From Rhopalosiphum padi (Eukaryota > Arthropoda > Insecta > Hemiptera > Aphididae), in NCBI RefSeq assembly GCF_020882245.1, contig NC_083598.1, forward strand, positions 985,178 to 1,049,177: a stretch of DNA of 64,000 bases, given 5' to 3'. Numbering within the stretch: the stretch's first letter is position 1; every line of letters starts with the position of its first letter. The notes under the pieces were generated by a model. It was not told the DNA's origin and did no database searches. It saw only the letters and a program-made list of their open reading frames with translations. Positions 39,641 through 50,900 of the stretch are shown in pieces. The position numbers and the translations under genes are program-made.

Positions 39641-41831
39641 CGGGTAAAGGTGAAGACTGAAGAGTGAAGACGTTGGCACTTGGTAATGGCAAAATGGAAA
39701 CAAAACACTAACACAAATATGCATACCCACACCACACACTAGTTGCCCCGTTTGTATGCAACTAGGTACTCATGCGCAATAAAAATACATTTATTATCGC
39801 GTTTATATGCAGCAGTTAATGCAGATTAACTCATTGCATATTGAGTTAGTCCGAGAGTTGCATATAAACGCATTTTAAAAATTATAATTAATTTGGTCAT
39901 AGAATCTAAAGTAGGTGCAAAGTATGGACTAAGAAAAATTCGCATTAACTTTTAATTTTATTCAACATCTAATCTTTATATTTTAGGTGCATATAAATCT
40001 GCTCCCTATAATGCGAATTAACTCAATACTAGTTGTGGTTTCACCGATGAGGCAAGGGAGGCGTGCCTCCCTTGAAAATAAGAGAAAATACATGGTTGTT
40101 ATTATATAAATTATAAAATATTGTTTGTTTAAATGTTCAAATAAAGATACTATTATTAAAGGGAAATAAATAAAATATTGAGTGTACCGTGCCCGGTCCG
40201 GTCTTTAAACAATATCGTGGTGCCCATAGGTAAGAGCTAGACTGTCCAATGCCCGTGCGCAACAGTAATAGTACTATACTAATGAGTAATGACTAATAAG
40301 TAATAATTATTTACCGATGTATAGTACTACTATATAGTATATTATACAATATTATACTAAACTGTACTACGGCTGCCCACTTTTTCGGAAGGCAACCGCC
40401 GCCGCAGTTATCGATACGTTACATGTGTACACAAATACCTATATTATACACACAGACGCACATAAAATATGCAAATAATGCATGCGCGATTCTCAGTAAA
40501 GACTGTGCATACTACACGTCATAACCGTAACCTCCGTTGATAAACGTCATATCGCCTCAGCGGCTGACTGATAATCATTTTTTGCGAACAAATAGAGTTT
40601 AGGCCATTGACATAATATATATAATATTAATAATAAAAATATAAAAAAATATTATATTAATAATATTATGTCAATGATTTAGGCATTCAGCATGTACACC
40701 TAATCAATCTTTAGATCACATTGTTCATAAGACTTAATCCCTACTTTATTGCATGTTGTCACTAAATAAGTTATTATCAATAGCAAATGTGTGATAACAT
40801 TAATAACAATAATATATTTATTGTTTAATTGTTGCCTCCTCAAAAATGTAATACCAGAACCGCCAATGCGTCAATACGCATTAAGTATAAATACAATACG
40901 CATTAATATGCATTAACTGCTGCATAGTGCATATAAACTTGCAAAATTGTTCGCATTAAAACTGGGTCTTAGTCACCAATGAATCCCTACTTTATTATTT
41001 TCTTTTTTATTATTAGTGACCACTATAAAACATTGATATCATTTTAAAGTCCAGGATTATGAAAAATCTGTTCCAAATTTGAAATTATACAAAATATGAG
41101 TAATCATAAACATATGTTCAAAAAATTAGAAAAAAATTCTCCATTAAAAACTTAAAACAATAGTAACATTTAAAAGTGGCATTAATATTTAGCAATATAA
41201 ATAGGCAACAACATCAAGCATGTACAAAAAAATATTTTAAATATATACTAATTAAATATTAGTATATTACTGCACAACGATAACGATATCGGACTATTTT
41301 TACCGATATTGATGATATCGAAAATCGATATAAATGCGTTGCAATTTGAAATTTCTATTTTTTATAAGCTATTATGACGTACATTGTCCCATCCCCACCC
41401 ACTTACAATTTTAGAAAATTTTCTTTACCAATATATTTAGTACGTAATTCTTATGAATTTGTACGACAATTTTCAACATTTGTACGATCACAGTTTTCCA
41501 GTTATCGAAGAAAAATAGTGGGTGGGGCTGAGGGGATGTGATTCAACACCACCCATATTTGAATAAAAAGATATATTTATAGGTTTAACTACATCATAAT
41601 TTAGTATGCAATTTGTATGAATTTGTACGACCGTTTTTATAATATGAACGACCATCCTCCGGTAGCTATTGATATTACTAAAATACGACATCACCCCAGC
41701 CACACCCCGCACGAAATTTCAGTGTTTTCGTTTTTCTTCTAATGCCACATTTTAGTACGCAATTCGTATGAATTTGTTCAATCGTTTTTATAATTTGTAC
41801 GGTCATCGTTCGTCTGCTATCATTATGGTAT
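39641..41831. other. Inter-duplication repeat-rich DNA
   Basis: No gene. TTTATATGCAGCAGTTAATGCA (39799-39820) recurs in inverted, imperfect form near 40905-40935 (TGCATTAACTGCTGCATA), so 39790-40960 may be an element with subterminal inverted repeats. 40410-40560 repeats the phrase GCATGCGCGATTCTCAGT...TAACCTCCGTTGATAAACG found in the TOP1 paralog's tandem repeat. A small foldback (CATTGACATAATAT with its complement) spans 40603-40676. A TGCCTCCC/GGGAGGCG palindrome at about 40050-40073 looks like a transposon terminus. Confidence 0.4.
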
Positions 41832-42444
41832 TATCAAAACAAAAACCCTCCGTCTAACTACGTGTAAAAATTAGCTAAGTAAAAAAAAGAAGAAAAAAAT
41901 CAAAAAAAAAAAACATTGTATATAACCAAAACATTTTTCACATAAAACCAGTAATTTCAAAGCACTATAAAGATGTGATATCATAAATAAATGCTAAGTA
42001 AACTGAATTTAAGTATATTTAGTCTGTTTCGATAATTTATTTACTTGGCGAGGAAATTTTTTACTTCATACGATACAATATAAGAACCGTGGCGCTGGAT
42101 GAATAATTAGACAATAAGACATTATAAATTAAAAATATTACAGTGAACATTTCTATACTAATCAAAATAATACTCTACAACCAATAATAACACTGTATAC
42201 TCTATATTAATACTAATATTTCCTCGCCAAGTAAATAAATTATCGAAACAGACTAAATATACTTAAATTCAGTTTACTTAGCATTTATTTATGATATCAC
42301 ATCTTTATAGTGCTTTGAAATTACTGGTTTTATGTGAAAAATGTTTTGGTTATATACAATGTTTTTTTTTTTTGATTTTTTTTCTTCTTTTTTTTACTTA
42401 GCTAATTTTTACACGTAGTTAGACGGAGGGTTTTTGTTTTGATA
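41832..42444. mobile_element. 613-bp foldback (palindromic) element
   Basis: Two arms of about 226 bp (41832-42057 and 42218-42444) are almost exact reverse complements around a 160-bp spacer. The outer ends begin TATCAAAACAAAAACCCTCC; the inner ends are CGAGGAAAT and ATTTCCTCG. The only visible difference is in an A/T homopolymer length. The spacer contains ACCGTGGCGCTGGAT (42086-42100), which occurs again at 43727-43741. Such near-identical arms mean a recent foldback-type element or an inverted duplication. No open frame lies inside and no clean target-site duplication was found. Confidence 0.9.
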
Positions 42445-42482
42445 TCACCAATTTTTATCATTTATACCTCAATACACTTTTA

Positions 42483-42692
42483 TTAATTTTGCTTCTCGAG
42501 GATTAGCATATAAATGTCTTTGCCACCTCTAGGCCATCTTTCTTTATTAGAAGTGACATTACATCTGAACCAAAGATTTGATTTTTTTATTAAACTTGTA
42601 TAATGACCATGATGTAATGATTCCCCGTGATGACAAATCGCAGAACATATACTATACGTTTTTTCATCAACTTTTAAAGATGTTGTTGACAA
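42483..42692 (-). pseudogene. USP-type ubiquitin protease C-terminal fragment
   Basis: A 69-aa minus-strand frame. It contains YSICSAICHHGESLHHGHYT, matching the His box of ubiquitin-specific proteases (peptidase C19), where the His of GHYTS is catalytic. After it come SNLWFRCNVTSN and the closing DIYMLILEKQN, matching the usual 'W..FnD..V' and 'AYiLfYe' ends. The Asp/Asn of the W-F-n-D box is not kept. The Cys box and most of the catalytic domain are absent, and no other exons are visible nearby. It directly follows the foldback element. It may be a captured gene scrap, or the end of a transposon- or retrocopy-derived protease. Confidence 0.6.
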
Positions 42693-42717
42693 AGATATTA
42701 ATGATACCTACATTATG

Positions 42718-42720
<3 letters not shown>

Positions 42721-42755
<35 letters not shown>

Positions 42756-43480
42756 TATTTTAATTTGCAAGTCCAGTGTGTCGTACGCGAGGTACGAAAA
42801 TAATTTAATACGGACTATTTTAACAGCAATGATTGCCAATAATAATACGTAGTACGTAGTAATAGGTACTAAACGGTTTATAAATTATTGGTCAGTTATA
42901 CGCGAGGTGCGAACACAGTTTAAAACGGAATATACCGGACAAGTCCAGCGTGAGCCGTACGCGCAGTGCGAATACTGCGAACACAGTTTAACTGTGACAA
43001 CTGACAGCTCTATGTCTACAGTGTAACGTTTAGGGTAATTAAATAATGACCAATAACGACACGTAACATAAAAAGCATGTACAGCGTAAGTCCAGCGTCA
43101 ATAACTAAAAGCTATGAGACAAATAGACAACATGTACTATGCACGTATTTTAAATGGTTTAATATTAGATAAGACAGACTAGACAACACGCTATGAGCAG
43201 CAATGCAAAGAACGGAACGTGCGCGTCTACTGCAGGCTGACGACGATAACGAAATGAAACATAAAATATTAACATGAAGTAGTAATAATGAAATGCTCAA
43301 ATGCGACGTAGCCATAGATAATACACATAATAGTGTGAGGCCGTATAGTAGTACATAGTAGTGGGTTACCGGGAGGGTTGACTGGGAGTGGGGGATCGTG
43401 AGTGGAGGCCGGTCGGCACGACAACGCGAGAAGCGGCCGCCGTGATTCCAGATTTCAATATAATTTTTCATTAAAAATGT
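42721..43480. repeat. T-run and subterminal repeat region
   Basis: A 29-base T-run (42721-42749) is followed by three phrases of the type AAGTCCAG(T/C)GT (42769, 42940 and 43089). Two are followed by GTACGCG..GT(A/G)CGAA-like text and AACACAGTTTAA. Repeated subterminal motifs of this kind are common near transposon ends. The 119-codon frame on the minus strand (43112-43471) shows no known domain and is not supported as a gene. Confidence 0.4.
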
Positions 43481-43986
43481 TTCACGTTTCCTTTAATAAC
43501 TTAATTTCTAACTGTACGATTTTTATGATTTTTACAAAAGGATCATCTGCATGATTTTCCTCATGTTTTGCAATTTACTAGGTATAAATTGATTCAGTAG
43601 ATAATTAATTATCTCATCTGACAAAAAACACCGAAATTTACACGGTTTTAATGGGAAACTCCTGCTTCGAGATAATATACACTGTCGTGCCGCCGCTTTT
43701 ATTTTTTTTACTTAGCTCGCGCCACGACCGTGGCGCTGGATATAATTGAGCTCAATACCTATAGACTCTATAGTATAGAGTATAGACAATACAGTTTTCA
43801 CAATTATTATTTTTAATACAGTCAATTTGAATTATTTTATTATTGTAACCTATATTTTCAATTATTCTTATATATTAAAGGGGAATTTTGTTTTCATTAA
43901 TTATTCTGTTCTACATTTTGGATAGACTTATAGTACCTACCTATATTATTTTCCAAAAATAAACTGATTTTATTACTATACTATTA

Positions 43987-44862
43987 CAGTCGAACTTGGT
44001 TAACTTGAAGTTGAAGGGACAGGAAAAAAGTTATCCACGAAAATGTTCGAGTTAAACAAGACTTTTTCACATTGTTTAAATAATGTAATGAATCAAAAAT
44101 AAGCTCGTACGTTGTACGTTGTATGAAACTTTACCTTAAAATAATATATTACACTATAGTTGTTTTAGTTGGGTATTTTTAAATATAAATGACAAGGCTG
44201 AAGTGTCAACTTTCCTTTGCCTAGTCGTTTATTGTTTATTAATTTATGCTTATATATTATTATGATTTATCGAGAATACGGATTTATAAATATTGTTCAT
44301 TTTACACTTTTTATAGTACACCTGAGTCTGCGTTGTCTTATTCAATAATAATCTTATTACCCTGTAAGATATATAATTATACATTAAATTCATAGGCGCA
44401 ATTTGAGCGGGGATTGGGTGTGTTTAGCACAATAGCACCCCCAATTTTTAAATTAGCACCAGCAAATTGTTTCACGTTAATTTAGATTTTAATAGTAACA
44501 TGTATCCATAACATCAAGATAATATTATAAAAAAAGATAGAGGAGCTTCAGCACTTTCAGTTTTTTTATTGAAATAGCGCCCCTGACATTAATGTATTTT
44601 CTTAACTGGTAATCGTCTTTGACAAATAACAATAGAATCGAAATGAATACGTTGGTATTGAAAAAGATATTAAAATGAAATCAAAACAATTTTACTTAGG
44701 ATTTTAATACTAATTTATAATTTTACAACAAGAGCAATAGTTAATGGTGGTTTTAAGTTAATAAGCTCTGCTTAATAAGTAAGACGGTGTATCTGTTGCA
44801 ATAATGAACTGTTAGCAGTTAATTTCTTATAACATTTTAAGGTACTTCCGTGTTATCTCGAC
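43987..44862. mobile_element. pogo-like non-autonomous element
   Basis: The left end, CAGTCGAACTTGGTTAACTT, starts at 43987 right after TA. The right end, on the minus strand, reads GTCGAGATAACACGGAAG, with TA just outside. The shared CAGTCGA...TAAC pattern and TA flanks indicate a Tc1/mariner/pogo element of about 876 bp. No transposase frame remains. A smaller MITE lies inside it. Confidence 0.4.
44384..44589. mobile_element. Short hAT-like MITE nested in pogo-like element
   Basis: The left end reads CATAGGCGCAATTTGAGCGG; the right end on the minus strand reads CAGGGGCGCTATTTCAA. The pair shares GGCGC(A/T)ATTT. ACATTAAA precedes and ACATTAAT follows, a near-match consistent with an 8-bp hAT target-site duplication. 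It is about 200 bp and non-coding. Confidence 0.4.
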
Positions 44863-45139
44863 TACCCAAATATTTTCAAGACTACCTAACCTACCTTACA
44901 AACAAAGAAACAAAAAGTGACGATACATAATGATTTGTTTTAATTTTTAATTCTTATTTTAAAATCAAAAATATAACATTTTGCTCTTATCTTTTAGTTT
45001 TATTATTAAACTATTATTAATTACTCAGGTGCATTATATAATATTAAGAGTAAATTAAGTAGAAAAAAACAAAATAAAATCTTATATTAATGAGCCTTAG
45101 CAAATTTAAATGTTATAGTCTTATAAATTACATCATTTA

Positions 45140-47970
45140 TTATAACGGCGTGTTGGACCGGATCTGGAGTGGATTGAAGCTCGGGATCATTGGATGCTGT
45201 AACACTTGAAATCCGGGCGTCTTCAAATTTGATTTTGTGTCCTAATATAAAAACCAACACCAAGCATTAGAACATCGATAACGTAATGTTAACTAAATAT
45301 TATTTGGCGTTATTCAGGCATCATAATATGTAACTATAATACTTATACTCCAGACTACTATAATATAAGCATTACAATAATTAATTGTGGAAAAATTGCA
45401 ATAATGCATAATTATTTTTAGTAATTTCATATGTGACACCATTTGTATATGTGTATAGTAGTTAAAGAGCACAAGATTAGGTCATAAGTAGATTAACGCG
45501 TGGGGGTTGTTTGAAATGAGAAAAAACAATGGAATACATAAGTAGCGTACCGCAACTAGCATCATATGAACATATATTATTATTATAAAGGACAGAAGGA
45601 TAACTTAATATTATCTATTGTTTTTAATTAAAAAAAAAAACTATCATTTACTTAGAACTATGAATGCAGCGGAATAATTACGGAATAATTAAAACAAATA
45701 TGTATATGTAGTAGCCACTTCGTGAAATCGATCTTTTTATGAAATGGTCACTCCAATTTAACATCGTGTAATTTTTTTCACAATGCGGTCATTCACTTCG
45801 TGTACTTACCTACTAAAATACGTTAAATTAACGTGAGCACCTGCAATATTACTAAGTTAATTTATTTATGTTTTTATTATATTATGTATTCTGTATTGCC
45901 ATCAGTAAATCAGTGATAGATAGTTCAAGAGGTTCCTACACGTGAATAATAGTATAATACTTATAAAATTAAACTAATAACATATTTTTTTTAACGAAAA
46001 TTTTATAATTTTGCCTAGTTTATTACCATTTAATATTTTAATAGGTTAATTTAATGTAATTAAATGAATACAACTATTAAAATTGAATTGATTATTTACC
46101 TATACGATCCGCGGTTTAAAAATTAATACATAATATTATTATGATAATGCAATTATATTTTTATTTTAACACACAACGTATAATATACTTTATTTATTGT
46201 CAAATAACCTAACCTTGATATATTAGTCGGTACCTATATAATTTGCTATGTTAATGATTTCAAATCCAATATTTTCAAGACCATTTTGAGGATTAAAATT
46301 CCGATTACACAAAATAATATGTCTAATAGATTTTAAATATTTTTGATTATTTTAACGATTTTCATTAATATAAAGTCTTCGATTTCCTAATTTTAAAAAT
46401 TGCGTCCGACCAGAACCCATAGTTCAAATTAATGAAGACTAGATTGGCTCTAGTTGAAATCTGGGTTTATTTAAAAGGTTTCATCTGCATGAAAATCTCG
46501 CATGACACTTATCCATCAACATTTTTTTAGATAATACATACATGGAGCAGTCTCAAGCTACGAACCCTTCCTATGGCTATAGGTTCAGATGACAATAGTT
46601 TATCTGGCACTTTATTTAAAAAAAAAATATTTCTTCTTAAAGTGTTTCTAAAAATATTTCAATCATAACATTAAATAATAACGTCAGTAAACAATTTAAT
46701 TAAATTTTTTCTCTGTTTTACTAAAAATTTAAAATATCAACAAAATTGAAAATTTTAAAACTTTGATAATACAATAAGACATTTGTCCTGTTTGATTTAA
46801 TTTGAAGATTTCAATTAGGTATTTTATAAATAGACGGTCCGCAAATATTTTTGAAAATAAGAAGGAACTAAAAGGAATAATTGAAAATTATAATTAAAAC
46901 GTGAATAGCGCACTTTCATACGTCGATCTGCAATCACAACCAACAGGATAATACCTACAGCCAGAAAAAAACCTAATCGTATATAAGAAAACCGCTTACC
47001 GATTCCGCTTGTTTAGTTTCGGTTTCAACAGATTTCCCGTACACTTTCAGTGACTTTTCCCTGTTAACACTGGTCCAATTGGATACGATGTTGTACATGG
47101 CGATTTTCTCGTTTTCAGACGTGTACTCGATGTCGTCTAACACACGTAAGAACATTTCGTGCAAGTATGTCGATATTTTGGTGTCTTTGTGGTTTTTTCC
47201 TACGTAATAATTGTTGAGGACGCGATATAAGAAATAGTACACTTTCCTGGAACGACAATATTTGACATATATGTTAAAATTAATACAATTATACATCATC
47301 CATTAATCATATGCATCCCCTATATAAAATACTTTTTAAACGATTAAAAAAAGGATTTTTCCTTAAAAATAATATATACATTATAATATTTTTAGTAAAA
47401 CAATTCTTCAAAAAAAAAAACCTTTTAAATAGTTTGACCTTAACATTTTAAATTTTACCTCATTTGTGTATGTTTCTGTATCAGAAAAATTCTATAGCAT
47501 GTAATTTTTGAAATAGATAAAATATTATAATATGCGTGTATTCACCTGAAGTCTATGACGTTGTTTGAGGCATCTGGGGGCGTCTCCGGCGGCGGCGTAC
47601 ACTCTGACATGATCAGAAACGCGCTGGAAAATAGTTTGAACTTGTCGAACTGACACGGGTCCTTGTTGTAGAACGTCTCCAGATAGTCCATCCACTTGAC
47701 CATCACGTCCTTGGGCTTGGTGCCACCAGCAAGGAACAAGTCATCCATTTCGTTGAGGTTGACGAACCGCATGACCTTCATGTCCGCGCACTCAGCCTCT
47801 TTCCGGCATTCGATTCCAAGTTGGCTCAACTTGTATTCCACCTGTTTGAGCTTTTTGGTTGGCACGCGCGTAGCGATTCGAGCCGGGTTACATATACCAT
47901 ACATGTCGATGGCTTCAGCTAGCTGGAGCTTTTCTGTTTCTGTCCAAACACTAGACGACTGGTACGCGGG
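45140..47970 (-). CDS. SANT/Myb-like domain protein, C-terminal exons
   Basis: Three minus-strand exons with consistent phases: 47546-47970 (acceptor TTGACAG|CCCGCG, donor TTCAG|GTGAAT), 47000-47246 (acceptor TTCCAG|GAAAG, donor TCG|GTAAGC) and 45140-45241. The first exon begins PAYQSSSVWTETEKLQLAEA and continues IDMYG...RIATRVPTKKLKQVEYKL, which fits a SANT/Myb helix-turn-helix (W-x-E/L-rich helix, then I-x-V-TK-x-QV). After it come KPKDVMVKWMDYLETFYNKD and a Pro-rich CTPPPETPPD. The middle exon encodes KVYYFLYRVLNNYYVGKN and LHEMFLRVLDDIEYTSEN. SANT domains bind DNA or histone tails, so a nuclear role is possible. I do not recognise the family. The last exon is also open in a second frame (ending at 45087), so the extreme C-terminus is uncertain. 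Upstream exons were not found. Confidence 0.65.
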
Positions 47971-50900
47971 CTGTCAAGCAAAACAAAATAGTAGATAATA
48001 AGAGAACAATTACAATTATAAATATAATATTATATTGGGTATTTAATAATTAATGAATAATGTTACGCTACAGTGCTATAACTCGGAGACTTGTCAATAA
48101 CTATTTTACACACGCGGCGTAGACGAATTTAACGTTTTCGCGAGTTGTAGGTGTTGTAGGGATGGGTGAAAGCAGATTAAGTGGAGTAGTTAACAAAATA
48201 TACTTAATGAATAATTTGTGTTTATTCTTACAAAAAACATATAATAGTAATATATGTATATATAGGTATAAAGTCTTTAACAAGGGCGGATATAAGGGGC
48301 AATTGCCCCCTGTTCATATAAAAAAGTATCATATATTCCAACAAAGTTTTTTTTTGAAATAGATGACCTTTTTTTAGTTGATAACTAACAAATTCCTCCC
48401 CTCCCCTCGTTTAGGACCACTGTATCCGCCCTTGATTAGTCTTATATGTATTTATGATGCAGTTGACGGATCTTATATATACGTGTGTGAAATTGGCTCA
48501 CCGATGTTAATGAATTTCCTATTAAGTATTAAGTACTAATGTATTAGTATATATAATAGAAAATTGCGGTAAGACTATATTTACAAATACTTATTGTAAG
48601 AAAATTCTATATGTGGCGACGCGTTTAAACATCATTATTGTGCAATGCAAACTATAAAATTGTATAGGTAGCACGGTATACAGAATACCATTTCAACGCC
48701 ATGTTTGTGTCCTTGCTATTCAAATATACATTTATGTATGGCTAATGCTATGTATAACTAATTTAATATACAACTTAATGAAATCAACCAAGATCTCAAT
48801 TTTTAAAATATTTACAGTAAATATTGGCCATCTAAATATCTAACCTTAAGCCCACCGATATTAATTATTAATAGACACATGAAATCGTACTTAAAAACAA
48901 AGTTATTGGTTATTAAGACAGACACTGTGAGAATACTAGACAACTATGTTGTTATTTAATACTTTGTCGTGGATTTATTTTTGTTTTTTTACTCTATAAA
49001 AGAATTAAGTTCAATACAAATTTGTTATTATACACATATTACAATTACTTAGTTCATTACGAAATCATATTTGTTTGGCATAAGGGTGTGTGTACAGACA
49101 GCAAATTTCCTTAAATTATTCTAACTTATAAGGATGCTCTATAACTGAATGTGTTGTCTGCATATTACAAACAAACTTAATTTTGAAACTACTAATTATT
49201 ATAAGTAGGCATGAAAGTATAAAAATTTAAAAATGTGTAAAATTTTACTTAAAAATTAAAATATTTTATGCACTTAACCTAACCTAAGATACAAACACTG
49301 AAACACAAATAATGCTATTTTGTCTTCTAGTCAATTCACTCTAAATTCTAATACTAAAGCTAAAAATTTACAATTTGTTCACAAATTTTCCTAGTTGTAA
49401 CTTGTCATTTTAAACAGTAGGTATATTTTAAAATTATTTTTCACTTTGATACATGTATAGATTTCAACAAATGTATGTCATTTGCTTAGTTGCTTTTATA
49501 AATTGTACATTTTATAACATATTAGGCAAATTTTTTAAATACGCTTATTTGACAATTGATACCTATACTTATTAATGTATTAAATTATCATCCTTTTTTA
49601 TTGCAGGTGATATTTTTACACAATCGAATAAAGAATATTACATTATTACCTATACATACGTGCGAAGTCACTAAGTTTGGTAGCGTATAATTTTATGGCC
49701 AAGTGCAATCTCTGTGATAATGTGTTATATCATTAAATTCTACACAAATCTCTCTCTCAGTGTTATAAAAAACGACAATATACGATACGAATGTTATCGG
49801 TTTTATTGCGATTTACGAAACGTAAATTATGATTAAGCAACCAAACGAACGCCCAAGTATATAAGAGAATATTATTTTTAATTTAATATAGAAGATACTT
49901 CACAATAAAAATGAACGCGTATTATAGTGTGGACATATTATGTATAGCGAATATATTAGCGGATTTTATGCGCGTACAAAATTTGAACTTTACTATTAAA
50001 ATTATATTATATAGATACGGTCCAAAACGGGTGCGTCAAACATCGTAAAAAATACAATAATATAAATACCTAAGCGCAAGACATCACACATGACTCCTAA
50101 AATTTTCGTTATTATTACCATCTTTAACTTACCCGTTTTACTCGTAAGTACAATGCAGAAGTCATCACTCATCAGTCGTTATGCATCACAGTCGTCCGCC
50201 TTTTCGAATGCTTACGAGAATAACAAATAATAGCGAAAAGTTTCCCACCACGCGTTTGTGCAGTAATATAACTCGTATAGGTTGTACGAATAAATTGAGA
50301 ACATATATAAAATATTAGTCCTATTGCCCTAGGTAACGCAAAAGTTAAAAAGTACATTTTAAACTATAGCTATATCATTAAGTAAACATTTAAAAAAATT
50401 ACCTACGGCTATGTTATTATCAATTGTTAATTCCAAGTATATTTGAATCTGAATTTGATATTCGAATGCCAATGAATTTCTCAATAAGTCAATTGTTTAC
50501 ATAACTTTCAATTCAATAAAAAAAATTGCATTTTTTGGGGGGAGCTCATGTTTAGATTGTTGATACTATTGTCTTATTCTATATATTATATTATAATATT
50601 ATATATTGTTAGGTATATAAAGATAATATAATATGTATTATGTATATAGTATATTATACCTACATAGTATTGGGTGCTAATACTAGCTTAAATATATATT
50701 AAAATATGTTGATAAATTGAATAAAAATTACCGATGCCATTTGGAAACAATCATACAATTTAACAATATTTATTTGGATAGGTACATGTATTTAACTCGA
50801 AGACGCGTCATGTACTTAATATAATTCAGCGGAACGAAATAACAATAATAATTATTATTATTATTACGAAATATTATATCGTCTTGTTTCAGTATGTTTC

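Noticed and set aside
43112..43471. 119-codon minus-strand frame
   Set aside because: Ser/Leu/Cys-rich composition in a repeat region, with no domain and no conserved relative recognised; treated as chance.
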